From contig JAOTON010001527.1 in NCBI GenBank assembly GCA_034440635.1, positions 156,501-220,500 of the forward strand: a stretch of 64,000 bases of DNA, written 5' to 3'. How positions within the stretch are numbered: the first letter of the stretch is position 1; every line of letters begins with the position of its first letter. The notes below the pieces were generated by a model. The model was not told the DNA's origin. It did not search any database and was given only the letters and a program-made list of their open reading frames with translations. Positions 35,251 through 48,428 of this stretch are shown here, in pieces. The translations under genes were made by a program, and so were the position numbers. The DNA is from Lepas anatifera (Eukaryota > Arthropoda > Thecostraca > Lepadidae).

Positions 35251-35254
35251 ATAA

Positions 35255-36605
35255 TCCAATTGAGCATCTTTGATCCCAATTGAGAATCATGTATCCAAAT
35301 TCAGAACCCTGTATCCCGAAATAGAATGTTGGATACCAATTGAGAACTGTTTATTGCAGGTAGTAATCTTGGAGCTTAATATAGAATTTTAATTCCCCAT
35401 TCAGAATCTTGGATCCCAATTGGGAATCTTAAATCCTAATTAAGAGTGTCTGATCTGAATTGAGAATTATGGATCCCAATAGAGAATCTTGAATCCCCAT
35501 AGAGTATTTTGGATCCGAATTGGAAATCTTGGATCATCTTGAATCTCCTGTTGACGTGTTCAGAGATTCAGCCGGCTATAGACGTGTGCAGAGACTCAGT
35601 GAGCCGTAGACGTGTTCAGAGATACAGTTGCTGTGGAAGTGTTCAGAGTTGCTACCGCTGTAGACGTGTGCATATATTCAGCCTGCCGTGGAATTAGCCT
35701 GACCTAACCTAGCCTAACCTAACGTAACCTAACGTAACCTAACGTAATCTTACCTAACCTAACCTAACTTGACCTAACCTAGCCTAACCTAACGTGACCT
35801 AACGTAATCTAACCTAACCCAACCTTACCTAACTAGACCTAACCTGACCCAAACTAACCTAACCTAACCTAACTTAACCTAACCAAACGTAACCTAATCT
35901 TATCAATCCAAATTCCAATTGAGATTGCAATAGAGAATCTTGGATCCCAGTCGGAAATCCTGGATCCTTAATGAGATTCTTGGATCCAAATGTAAAATTT
36001 TTGATTTATAGGGAGAATCTTGGATTGTAATAGAGAATCTTGGATCCCCATTGAGGGTCATGTATCCTAAATGAGAATTTTGAATCCCAATTGAAAATCT
36101 TTGTTTCAAATTGAGGATTTTGTATCCCAATTGAGAATCTAGGATCTAAATAAACAATCTTGGATCCCAATTGAGTATTTTGGTTCCCAATTTATATTCT
36201 TGGATACCAAATGAGAAACATTGATTGCAGTTAAGAATCTTCGATCCCAATAGAAAACCTTGGATCCCATTGAGAATCTATGATCCCAATTGGGAAACTT
36301 GAAAGCCAATTGAGAATTTTTGTTTCAAATTGAGAATATTGTATCCCAATTGAAAATCTTGGATCCCAATAAAGAATCTTGGATTGCAATTGAGAATCTT
36401 GGATCCCATTATTAGTCTTGGGTACCAATTGAGAAACACTATAACAGGCAAAAATCCTGGGTTCAAATCTAGAATCTTGAATCCCCATTCAGGATATTGG
36501 ATCCCAACTGGGGTTTTTGAAACCCAACTAAGAGTCTTTGATCCCAATTGTGAATATTGAATCCCAATTGAGAATAATGGATCCCAATAGAGCATCTTGA
36601 GTTAC
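35255..36605 (+). repeat. A-B-C satellite cassettes 15-16
   Basis: A 35255-35550, B 35551-35695, C 35696-35905, A 35906-36605. Duplicated at about 39200-40620 and 47078-48425. Confidence 0.88.
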
Positions 36606-36727
36606 TAAAAAAAACGGTATGAATCTATGAAACCGTAAACGGTGTTTGGTTGCCCATCCACTTCTCCATCGAAAACATTTGAACCATTTTTTGTCAGGTC
36701 ACATTTAAGGTCACGAGAGGTCAAAAC
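36606..36727 (+). mobile_element. Fragment of family I MITE
   Basis: From about 36635 (CCGTAAACGGTG..GCCCATCCACTTC) to GAGAGGTCAAAAC it matches the left body of family I. It has no TIR on either side. The same left junction (GAGTTACTAAAAAAA, CGGTATG) occurs at 48425 and 56045. Confidence 0.8.
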
Positions 36728-37140
36728 GAGTTCAGTTCTTTCAGCGACAGGGAGTGGACGTGTTTTCAGTGCTCTATGAAATTCTAAAAATACTCCTGTT
36801 CTAATTTAAAATCAGCAATGATACCATACAGGTGAAGGATACATTCTTTTGTCTACATTATGTACTAATTTTTATTCGCCTCGACCGTCTCTGGAGCAAG
36901 CTAGAAGAAGATGAAAATAAGATGTAAGTCATCATTTTTGGTCTACTATCCTCGTTTCGTCGCTAATCTTTCTCCTTGATTTTTTCTTGCGTTTCACGTG
37001 TTTTTAAGACCTCCTTCAAGAAAAAAGCTTCTGCGGCGGGAATATTGAAATATTTCAGGATGGCTAATTTTAGAGAACAATAAAAAAACAAGTTTTGTGA
37101 AAGAGAACATCAGCACCGGAGATTAAAGAAAATAAAAAAT
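36728..37140 (+). other. Single-copy insert inside the satellite array
   Basis: Not satellite. Contains a short open stretch bounded by CATACAG (ending about 36830) and GATGTAAGTC (about 36925), which looks exon-like but has no recognised homology. A partly blended copy is at about 40960-41400. Origin unknown. Confidence 0.5.
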
Positions 37141-40100
37141 GGATAGAGAATCTTGACTCCTGATAGAGTATTTTGGATCGGAACAGGAAATTTTGGATCC
37201 TAATCGTAGATCTTGTATACCCCGTATACGTGTTCAGAGATAAAGCCAGCGGTAAACATGTTCAGAAATTCAGACTCCTTTAGACGTGTTCAGAGATTCA
37301 GGCCACTGAGGGCCTGTGTAGAGACTCAGCCTGCTGTAGACATGTTGAAAAATTCAGTTGCTGTAGACGCTTTCATAGATACAGCCTGCCATACCCGTGT
37401 TCAGAGATTCAGGCCGCCGTAGACGTGACCAAAGATTTAGCCCGCCATAGACGTATGCAGAGATTCAGCCCACCGTAGAACTAACCTAACCTCACGTAAC
37501 GTAATCTAACGTAACCTAACCTAACCTAACCTAACCTAACCAATTGTGAACCGTTTATTGCAGGTAAAAATATTGGATCCCAATCTGGAATTTTGAATCC
37601 CCATTCAGGATGTTAATTCCTAATTGGGAATTCTCAATCCTAATTGAGAGTCTTTGATCCGAGAAGAGAATCTTGGATCCCAATTCAGAATCTTGGATTG
37701 CAAAAGACAATCTAGAATCTCCGTAGAGTATTTTGGATCCTAATTGGGCATCCTGGATCCCAATCTTGGATCTTGGATCCCCTTTAGACGTGTTCAGATA
37801 TTCAGCCTCCCATATTCGTGTTCAGAGACTCAGCCCGCCGTATACGTGTCCAAAGATTCAGCCTGCTATAGACAAGTGCAGATATTCAGCCCACCGGAGC
37901 CGTTTTCAGAAATTCTACTCTCAGTTGACGTGTTCATAGATTCAGCTGCTGTGAAAGTGTTTAGAGTTTCTGCCGCTGTAGACGTGTGCATATATTTAGC
38001 CTGCCGTAGCACTAACTTAATGTAACCTAACGTAATCTAACCTAACCTAAACTAACCTAAACTAACTTAGCCTAACCTACCTTAACCTACCCAAACCTAC
38101 CCAAACATAACCTAACCTAACCTGCCCTAGCCCTAACTTAACCTAACCTAACCTAGCCTAGCCTAACCTAACCTAACCTGAACTAACCTAACCTAACCAA
38201 TTGAAAGCCATATATTTCAGGTAAAAATATTGGATCCCAATATAGAATCTTGATTCCCCCTCAGTATCTTGCATCCCAATTGGGAATCTTCAATCCCAAT
38301 GGAGAGTCTTTGATCCGAATTGAGAATCCTGGATCCCAATTCAGAATCTTGGATTGCAAGAGAATTTACAATCCCCATAGTGTATGTTGGATCCAAATTT
38401 GAATTCCTGGATCCAAATTTTGGATCTTCGATTCCCTTTAAACGTGTTCAGATATTCAGCCTCCCATACTCGTGTTCAGAGACTCAGACCACCGTAAACG
38501 TGTCCAAACATTCAGCCTGCCATAGACAAGTGCAGAGACTTAGCCCACCGGAGCCATTTTCAGCAATTCTACTCTCAATTGACGTGTTTATAAATTCAGT
38601 TGCTGTGGATGTGTTAAGTGTTCCTACAGCTGTAGACGTGTGCTTATATTTAGCCTGCCATAGAACTAACCTGACCTAACCTAGCCTAAACTAGCGTAAC
38701 CTAACGTAATCCAACCTAACCTAACCTAATCTAACCTAACCTAACCTAACCTAACCTAACCTAAGCTAGCCTAACCAAACCTAAAGTAGCCTAACCTAAC
38801 GTAACCTAACGTAATCTAACCTAACCTAACCTAACCTAAACTAACCTAACCTAACTTAACTTAGCCTAACCTAACCTAACCAAACCTAACGTAGCCTAAC
38901 CTAATCTAACCCAATATAACCTAATCTATCCAAATTCCATTTTAGATCCCAATAGATAATTTTTGACCCCAGTAGAGAATCTTGAGTCCCCTTGGAGTGT
39001 CCGGATCCAAATGGAGAATCTTCAATCCCCGTAGAATATCTTTGATCTGAATGGAGAACGTTGGATCCCAAAAGAAAAAATCTGATCCCAAATCTGAGAA
39101 ATCTGATCTTGGATCCCAATTAAAAATATTGCATCCCAATTAAGAACATTTGATACCAATTAAGAATATTAGATGCATGCCATTAGAGAAACCTGGAGCC
39201 CAAAAGATAATCCAATTGAGCAACTTTGATCCCAATTGAGAATCATGTATCCAAATTCAGAACCCTGTATCCCGACATAGAATGTTGGATACCAATTGAG
39301 AACCGTTTATTGCAGGAAGTAATTTTGGAGCTTAATATAGAATTTTAATTCCCCATTCAGAATCTTGGATCCCAATTGGGAATCTTAAATCCTAATTAAG
39401 AGTGTCTGATCTGAATTGAGAATTATGGATCCCAATAGAGAATCTTGAATCCCCATAGAGTATTTTGGATCCGAATTGGAAATCTTGGATCATCTTGAAT
39501 CTCCTGTTGACGTGTTCAGAGATTCAGCCGGCTATAGACGTGTGCAGAGACTCAGTGAGCCGTAGACGTGTTCAGAGATACAGTTGCTGTGGAAGTGTTC
39601 AGAGTTGCTACCGCTGTAGACGTGTGCATATATTCAGCCTGCCGTGGAATTAGCCTGACCTAACCTAGCCTAACCTAACGTAACCTAACGTAACCTAACG
39701 TAATCTTACCTAACCTAACCTAACTTGACCTAACCTAGCCTAACCTAACGTGACCTAACGTAATCTAACCTAACCCAACCTTACCTAACTAGACCTAACC
39801 TGACCCAAACTAACCTAACCTAACCTAACTTAACCTAACCAAACGTAACCTAATCTTATCAATCCAAATTCCAATTGAGATTGCAATAGAGAATCTTGGA
39901 TCCCAGTCGAAAATCCTGGATCCTTAATGAGATTCTTGGATCCAAATGTAAAATTTTTGTTTTTTATAGGGAGAATCTTGGATTGTCAATAGAGAATCTT
40001 GGATCCCCATTGAGGGTCATGTATCCTAAATGGGAATTTTGAATCCCAATTGAAAATCTTTGTTTCAAATTGAGGATTTTGTATCCCAATTGAGATGATC

Positions 40101-40620
40101 AAATCAATAAGATCGAAATACAATCTTGGATCCCAATTGAGTATTTTGGTTTTGTGATCATAATCTTTAATGGAATCCTGATCCCATTGAGATGTTTCCC
40201 AATTTATATTCTTGGATACCAAATGAGCAACATTGATTGCAGTTAAGAATCTTCGATCCCAATAGAAAACCTTGGATCCCATTGAGAATCTATGATCCCA
40301 ATTGGGAAACTTGAGAGCCAATTGAGAATTTTTGTTTCAAATTGAGAATATTGTATCCCGCCAACGTTTCAAGTTGAAAATCTTGGATCCCAATAAAGAA
40401 TCTTGGATTGCAATTGAGAATCTTGGATCCCAATTTATTAGTCTTGGGTACCAATTGAGAAACACTATAACAGGCAAAAATCCTGGGTTCAAATCTAGAA
40501 TCTTGAATCCCCATTTCAGAGTTTTGGATCCCAACTGGGGTTTTGAAACCCAACTAAGAGTCTTTGATCCCAATTGTGAATATTGGATCCCAATTGAGAA
40601 TAATGGATCCCAATAGAGCA
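37141..40620 (+). repeat. A-B-C satellite cassettes 16-20
   Basis: A 37141-37220, B 37221-37470, C 37471-37545; A 37546-37785, B 37786-38010, C 38011-38200; A 38201-38440, B 38441-38665, C 38666-38930; A 38931-39510, B 39511-39650, C 39651-39860; A 39861-40620. From 37141 to about 39100 it matches 52440-54640. At 40092-40200 and about 40360-40378 there are anomalous insertions compared with the sister copy at 36130-36360. Confidence 0.85.
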
Positions 40621-41420
40621 TTTTGAATCCGAACTGGAAAAAACGGTATCTAATCTTAGATTTGATCCCCTGTAAACGGTGTTCAGAGTTAAAGCCCAGC
40701 CGTAACTGCTCCATCGAAACTACATTTGTAGACAAGTTTTGAGATTCAGGCCACTGAAGACCTTTAGAGATTCAACCTGCTATAGACTGGTCAAAACGAG
40801 TTCAGTTCCTGTGACGCTTTCAGCGATTCAGCCTGCCATACCCGTGTTCAGAGATTGAGGTGCTGTAGAAGTGTCTAAAGATTGCCTGCGACGCCCACCG
40901 GACTGCTACTCACCTACGACGTAACCAAACCTAACCTAACTTAACATAACGTAATCTAACCTACTCACTGTTCTAATTTAAATAACCTCAGCAAATTGAG
41001 TACCTTTATTACAGGTGAAGGATACATTCTTTTGTCTACATTATGTACTAATTTTTAATCGCCTCAATTTCAGACATCTGGGATCGCAATTGGGAATTTT
41101 AGATGCTAATAGAAGTAAGTCTTATCATTGGAATCTTGGTCCAATAGATCTTAATCCCCTAGAGTTTTGGTCCAATTGCTAATCTTAACTCTCCTTGATC
41201 TTGTTCTTGCGTTTGACGTGTTGGTTCGCGCTGGTGCCTCTGCGCCGTGTCTGTTCGACGTTGTGTTCGATCCCTGTTCTGTCTTGGGTACATTTAAGAC
41301 CCCTTTCCAAGAGAAAAAGCTTCTGCGGCTGGAATATTGAAATATTTCAGGATCTTGGCCCATTTTAGGGAATCTTAATCCCAAAAACAAGTTTTGTGAA
41401 TCACAAACTGAGATTCTTGG
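40621..41420. other. Blended sequence, probable assembly consensus artefact
   Basis: Short words alternate between two sequences found intact elsewhere: the A/B/C series at 28740-29320 and the MITE-fragment plus single-copy insert at 36606-37140. Example: GAACTGGAAAAAACGGTATCTAATC mixes GAACTGGAAATATTGGATCC with AAAAACGGTATGAATCT (given in pieces). At 41215-41290 a further ~70 bases match neither. Do not use this stretch for annotation. Confidence 0.75.
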
Positions 41421-43775
41421 ATCAATTGAGAATCCTGGATCCGATAGAGAATCTTGACTCCCGATAGAGTATTTTGGATCGGAACTGGAAATTTTGGATC
41501 CTAATCGTAGATCTTGTATACCCCGTATACGTGTTCAGAGATAAAGCCAGCGGTAAACATGTTCAGAAATTCAGACTCCTTTAGACGTGTTCAGAGATTC
41601 AGGCCACTGAGGGCCTGTGTAGAGACTCAGCCTGCTGTAGACATGTTGAAAAATTAAGTTGCTGTAGACGCTTTCATAGATACAGCCTGCCATACCTGTG
41701 TTCAGAGATTCAGGCCGCCGTAGACGTGACCAAAGATTTAGCCCGCCATAGACGTATGCAGAGATTCAGCCCACCGTAGAACTAACCTAACCTCACGTAA
41801 CGTAATCTAACGTAACCTAACCTAACCTAACGTAACCAATTGAGAACCGTTTATTGCAGGTAAAAATATTGGATCCCAATCTGGAATTTTGAATCCCCAT
41901 TCAGGATCTTGCAATCCTAAATGCGAATTCTCAATCCTAATTGAAAGTCTTTGATCCGAATTGAGAATCTTGGATCCAAATTCAGAATCTTGGATTGCAA
42001 TAGAGAATCTAGAATCCCCATAGAGTATTTTGGTACCTAAATTGGGCATCCTGGATCCCAATCTCTTGGATCCCCTTTAGACGTGTTCAGATATTCAGCA
42101 TCCCATATTCGTGTTCAGAGACTCAGGCCGCCGTATACGTGTCCAAAGCTTTAGCCTGCCATAGACAAGTGCAGAGATTCAGCGCACCGGAACCGTTTTC
42201 AGAAATTCTACTCTCCGTTGGCGTGTTCATAGATTAATAATAATTGTTGGGGCTTAACGACGCACCAACTGCCAGGGTCAAACGGCGTCGCCATCTCTCA
42301 CCCTGTTGGACGGGATTTTTGGGGATCAGATTGACTTATTCAGAGGCTCCACCGGGACTTCAACCCGGGACCGGTGGCTTAGAGGACGAGGGTGCTTTCC
42401 ACTAAGCCACCTGATCCCCTGTTCATAGGTACAGTTGCTGTGGAAGTATTTAGAATTTCTACTGTTGTAGACGTGTGCATATATTCAGTTTCCGTGGAAC
42501 TAACCTAACCTAACATAGCCTAACCTAACGTAACCTAACGTAATCTAACCTAACCTAACCTAATTTAACCTAACCTTACCTAACCTAACCTAACCTAAGC
42601 TAACCTAACCTAACGTAACCTAACGTAATCTAACCTAACTTAGCCTAACCTAACCTAACCCTAACCTAACATAAACTAACCTAACCTAACATGATCTAAC
42701 CTGACCTCACCTAACCTAACGTAACCTAAAATAACCTAATCTGATCTATCCAAATTCCAATTGAGATCGCAATAGAGAATCGTGTATCTCATTCGGGAAT
42801 CCTGGATCCTTATTGAGATTCTTGGATCAAAATGTAGAATTTTTGATCTCTAGGGAGAATCTTGAATTGCAATAGAGAATCTTGGATCCCATTGAGAACC
42901 TATGAACCCAATGGGAAACTCGAAAGCCAATTCAGAATCTCTGTTTCAAATTAATAATCTTGTATCGCAATTGAGAATCCTGGATCCCAATAAATAATCT
43001 TGGATTCAAATTGAAAATCTTGGATCCCAATTGAGAGTCTTGTGTGCCAATTAAGAACCATTTTATAACAGGTAAAAATCTTGGATCCCAATCTGGAATT
43101 TTTGAATCCCCATTCAGGATGTTGGATCCTAATTGGGAATCCTCAATCCTAATTGAGAGTCTTTAATCCGAGATGAGAATCTTGGATCCCAATTCAGAAT
43201 CTTGGATTGCAAAAGAGAATCTAGAATCTCCGTAGAGTATTTTGAATTGAAATTGGGCATCCTGGACCCCAATCTTGGATCTTGGATCCCCTTTAGACGT
43301 GTTCAGATATTCAGCCTCCCATATTCGTGTTCAGAGACTCAGCCCGCCGTAAACGTGTCCAAAGATTCAGCCTGCTATAGACAAGTGCAGAGATTCAGCC
43401 CACCGGAGCCGTTCTCAGAAACTCTACTCTCCGTTGACGTGTTCATAGATTCAGCTGCTGTGAAAATGTTTAGTGTTTCTGCCTCTGTAGACGTGTGCAT
43501 GTATTTAGCCTGCCGTAGCACTAACTTAATGTAACGTAACGTAATCTAACCTAACCTAAGCTAACCTAAACTAACTTAGCCTAACCTACCCTAACCTACC
43601 CAAACCTACCCAAAAATAATCTAACCTAACCTAACCAAACATGACCTAACCTGACCTAACCTAACATAACTTAACCTAACCTAACTTAACCTAACCTAAC
43701 CTAACATAACCTTACATGACCTAACCTGACATAACCTAACCTAACATAACCAAACCTAACATAACCTAACCTAAC
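41421..43775 (+). repeat. A-B-C satellite cassettes 20-22
   Basis: A 41421-41525, B 41526-41780, C 41781-41835; A 41836-42075, B 42076-42234 and 42421-42500 around a SINE, C 42501-42750; A 42751-43285, B 43286-43515, C 43516-43775. It matches about 29700-31970 (offset about 11.8 kb). Confidence 0.88.
42235..42420 (-). mobile_element. tRNA-derived SINE, copy d
   Basis: 186 bases at the same site as copies a-c, flanked by GTTCATAGAT on the left and GTTCATAGGT on the right. It is a passenger of the 11.8-kb duplication. Confidence 0.85.
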
Positions 43776-43779
43776 TTAA

Positions 43780-44593
43780 CACGCGCATTGACGGGGGTCT
43801 GAGCCACCTTCGCATTGACGGGGGGGGCGGGTACCCGCCCCCCTAAGATCTCGAGAACCACGGTAGGTAGCGAAAAACGGTAAAGGGTGTTGGGCTGCCC
43901 ATCCACTTCTCCATCGAAAACATTTGAACCATTTTTTTTGTCAGGTAACATTTAAGGTCACGAGAGGTCAAAACATTCAGTTTTTCGGGCATTACATCTG
44001 AAGAAGTAAAGATAGAGCAAAACAACTTGAACTATATGAATCCTCTTAGCAAGCCGAATCGAGTGATATATAATTTGACCTTGCTAGGTCAAATCAAGGA
44101 TTTGACCTGATCTGAGGTCAGGTCAGGGTTATTTTATATAAAATGCATATCATTAGAACCGCAAAGCCCAGGCGAGTCTAATCCAGCTAAAATAAATGCG
44201 CTATGACCATCTGTTACTGAGTTATTCCGTAAAAAACATTTTTCCCATGTATTTCCAATGGAGAGGTCATGCCTCGTACCTGACCTTAGGTCATCGATAT
44301 CAAAAATACCGGAACATATGTTAGAGAACTCGGTGGGGCCGTTATGTGATACGAGTTTCAATCGGATAAGTTCACCCTGCTCCGACTTATGCTATCTTAA
44401 ACTTTTTTAGGTTGGGTCACTTGACCTGTACTGGTGACCTGACCTGAGATGACCTAACCTTAAAATTTTCACAGAAGTTGTAAAAATGATGAGGGAAAAG
44501 GTATACCAAGTACGGTGGCGCTACGCGCCGCCGTTTTTCTACTATCTTCGAAAAACCCGAGGGGGCGGGTACCCGCCCCCGTCAATGCGCGTG
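43780..44593 (+). mobile_element. TTAA-flanked MITE, family I, copy 6
   Basis: TTAA at 43776-43779 and 44594-44597; 814 bases. Shares internal deletion and flanks with copy 4. Confidence 0.88.
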
Positions 44594-44597
44594 TTAA

Positions 44598-46262
44598 CCT
44601 TACCTAACCTGACTTAACCTTAGCTAAGCTAACCTAACCTAACATAACCTAACCTAACTTAACCTAACCTAACCTAACCTACCCTAGCCTAACTTAACCT
44701 AGCCTAGCCCTAACCTAACCTAACCTAACCTGAACTAACCTAACCTAACTAATTGAGAGCCGTATATTTCAGGTAAAAATATTGGATCCCAATATAGAAT
44801 CTTGATTCCCCACTCAGTATCTTGCATCCCAATTCGGAATCTTCAATCCCAATGGAGAGTCTTTGATCCCAATTGAGAATCTTGGATCCCAATTCAGAAT
44901 CTTGGATTGCAATAGAGAGTCTAAAATCCCCATACAGTATGTTGGATCCAAATTTGGATTCCTGGATCCAAATCTTTGATCTTCGATTCCCTTTAACCGT
45001 GTTAGATATTCAGCCTCCCGTACTCGTGTTAAGAGTCTCAGGCCGCTGTAAACGTGTCCAAAGATGCAGCCTGTCATAGACAAGTGCAGAGATTTAGCCC
45101 AACGGAGCCGTTTTCAGCAATTCTACTCTCAGTTGACGTGTTCATAAATTCAGTTGCTGTGGATGTGTTTAGAGTTCCTACCGCTGTAGACGTGTGTATA
45201 TATTTAGCCTGCCATAGAACTAACCTGACCTAACCTAGCCTAACCTAGCGTAACCTAACGTAATCCAAGCTAACCTAACCTATTCTAACCTAACCTAACC
45301 TAACCTAACCTAACCAAACCTAACCTAACCTAACATGACCTAACCTGACCTAACCTAGCCTAACATAACGTGACGTATTCTTACCTCACCTAACCTGGTC
45401 TAACCTAACCTAACCTAACCTAGCCTAACCTAACCTAACCTAACCTAACCTAACCCAACCTAACCTAACCAAACCTAACCTAACCAAACTTAACCTAACC
45501 TAACCTAACCTAACCTAGCCTAACCTAACCTAACCTAACCTAACCTAAACTAAACTAACCTAACCTAACCTAACCTAACCTAACCTAACCTAACCTAACC
45601 TGACCTAACCTAACCTAACCTAACCTAACCCTAAGCTAGCCTAACCATACCTAAAGTAGCCTAACATAACGTAACCTAACGCAATCTTACGTGACCGAAC
45701 CTAACGTAACCTAACCTAACCTAACCTAACCTAACTTAGCCTAACCTAACCTAACCTAACCTAACCTAACCTTACCTAACCTAACCTAACCTTACCTAAC
45801 CTGACCTAACCTTTACCTAACCTAACATGACTGAAAACCTGACCTAACCTAACCTAACCTAACTTAATGTAACCTAACCTAGCCTTACCTAACCTGGTCT
45901 AACCTAGCCTAACTTAACCTAACCTAACCTAACCTAACCAAACCTAACGTAGCCTAACCTAACCTAGCCTAACATAACCTAATCTATCCAAATTCCATTA
46001 TAGATCCCAATAGATAATTTTGACCCCAGTAGAGAATCTTGAGTCCCCTTGGAGTGTCTGGATCCCAATGGAGAATCTTCGATCCCCGTATAATATCTTT
46101 GATTTGAATGGAGAACGTTGGATCCCAAAAGAAAAATCTGATCCCAATTCTGAGAAATCTGATCTTGGATCCCAATTAAAAATCCTGCATCCCAATTAAG
46201 AACATTTGATACCAATTAAGAATATTAGATGCTTGCCAATAGAGAAACATGGAGCACAAAAG
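44598..46262 (+). repeat. A-B-C satellite cassettes 22-24
   Basis: C 44598-44750; A 44751-44995, B 44996-45220, C 45221-45985 (the other long CCTAA tract); A 45986-46262. Sister of 32793-34403. Confidence 0.88.
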
Positions 46263-46266
46263 ATAA

Positions 46267-47073
46267 CACGCGCATTGACGGGGGTCTGAGCCACCTTCGC
46301 ATTGACGGGGGGGGCGGGTACCCGCCCCCCCTCGAGAACCACGGTAGGTAGCGAAAAACCGTAAACGGTGTTTGGTTTCCCATCCATTTCTCCATCGAAA
46401 ACATTTGAACCATTTTTTGTCAGGTCACATTTAAGGGCACGAGAGGTCAAAACATGCCGTCAAAGGGATAAAATGTAAATTAAGTTTCTCGGCCATTTCA
46501 TCTGAACAAGAAAAGATAGCGCAAAACGATTTGAACTATATGAATCGTCTTAGCAAGCCGAATCGAATGATATATAATTTGACCTTTCTAGGTCAAATCA
46601 AGCATCAAATTATATAAAATGGATATCATGAGAACCGCAAAGCCCAAACGAGTCTAACGCATCTAAAATAAATGCTCTATCACCATCCGTTACTGAGTTA
46701 TTCCGTAAAAACCATTTTTCCCATATATTTCCAATGGAGAGGTCATGCCTCGTACCTGACCTTACGTCATCGATATAACAAATACCGGAACATATGTTAG
46801 AGAACTCGGTGGGGCCATTATGTGATATGAGTTTCAATCGGATAAGTTCACCCTGCTCCGACTTATGCTATCTTAAACTTTTTTTGAGGTCGGGTCACTT
46901 GACCTGTACTGGTGACCTGACCTGGGATGACCTAACCTTAAAATTTTCACAGAAGTTGTAAAAATGATGAGGGAAAAGGTATACCAAATACGGCGGCGCG
47001 TAGCGCCGCCGTTTTTCTACCATCTCCGAAAAACCCGAGGGGGCGGGTACCCGCCCCCCCGTCAATGCGCGTG
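46267..47073 (+). mobile_element. Family I MITE, copy 7, flanked by ATAA
   Basis: ATAA at 46263-46266 and 47074-47077, same site as copy 5. It has lost the central TGACCTGACCTGAGGTCA palindrome (the sequence runs CAAATCAAGCATCAAATT) and the TAAGAT after the left hairpin. Confidence 0.87.
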
Positions 47074-47077
47074 ATAA

Positions 47078-48428
47078 TCCAATTGAGCATCTTTGATCCC
47101 AATTGAGAATCATGTATCCAAATTCAGAACCCTGTATCCCGAAATAGAATGTTGGATACCAATTGAGAACCGTTTATTGCAGGTAGTAATCTTGGAGCTT
47201 AATATAGAATTTTAATTCCCCATTCAGAATCTTTGGATCCCAATTGGGAATCTTAAATCCTAATTAAGAGTGTCTGATCTGAATTGAGAATTATGGATCC
47301 CAATAGAGAATCTTGAATCGCCATAGAGTATTTTGGATCCGAATTGGAAATCTTGGATCATCTTGAATCTCCTGTTGACGTGTTCAGAGATTCAGCCGGC
47401 TATAGACGTGTGCAGAGACTCAGTGAGCCGTAGACGTGTTCAGAGATACAGTTGCTGTGGAAGTGTTCAGAGTTGCTACCGCTGTAGACGTGTGCATATA
47501 TTCAGCCTGCCGTGGAATTAGCCTGACCTAACCTAGCCTAACCTAACGTAACCTAACGTAACCTAACGTAATCTAACCTAACCTAACCTAACTTGACCTA
47601 AAAGCCTAACCTAACGTAACCTAACGTAATCTAACCTAACCCAACTTAACCTAACTAGACCTAACCTGACCCAAACTAACCTAACCCTAACCTAACTTAA
47701 CCTAACCAAACGTAACCTAATCTTATCTATCCAAATTCCAATTGAGATTGCAATAGAGAATCTTGGATCCCAGTCGAAAATCCTGGATCCTTAATGAGAT
47801 TCTTGGATCCAAATGTAAAATTTTTGATTTATAGGGAGAATCTTGGATTGTAATAGAGAATCTTGGATCCCCATTGAGGGTCATGTATCCTAAATGGGAA
47901 TTTTGAATCCCAATTGAAAATCTTTGTTTCAAATTGAGGATTTTGTATCCCAATTGAGAATCTAGGATCTAAATAAACAATCTTGGATCCCAATTGAGTA
48001 TTTTGGTTCCCAATTTATATTCTTGGATACCAAATGAGAAACATTGATTGCAGTTAAGAATCTTCGATCCCAATAGAAAACCTTGGATCCCATTGAGAAT
48101 CTATGATCCCAATTGGGAAACTTGAAAGCCAATTGAGAATTTTTGTTTCAAATTGAGAATATTGTATCCCAATTGAAAATCTTGGATCCCAATAAAGAAT
48201 ATTGGATTCCAATTGAGAAACTTGGATCCCATTTTTAGTCTTGGGTACCAATTGAGAACCACTATAAAAGGTAAAAATCCTGGGTTCAAATCTAGAATCT
48301 TGAATCCCCATTCAGGATATTGGATCCCAACTGGGGTTCTTGAAACCCAACTAAGAGTCTTTGATCCAAATTGTGAATATTGAATCCCAATTGAAAATAA
48401 TGGATCCCAATAGAGCATCTTGAGTTAC
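47078..48428 (+). repeat. A-B-C satellite cassettes 24-25
   Basis: A 47078-47375, B 47376-47518, C 47519-47730, A 47731-48425. Sister of 35255-36605 and of about 54690-56045. Confidence 0.87.
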
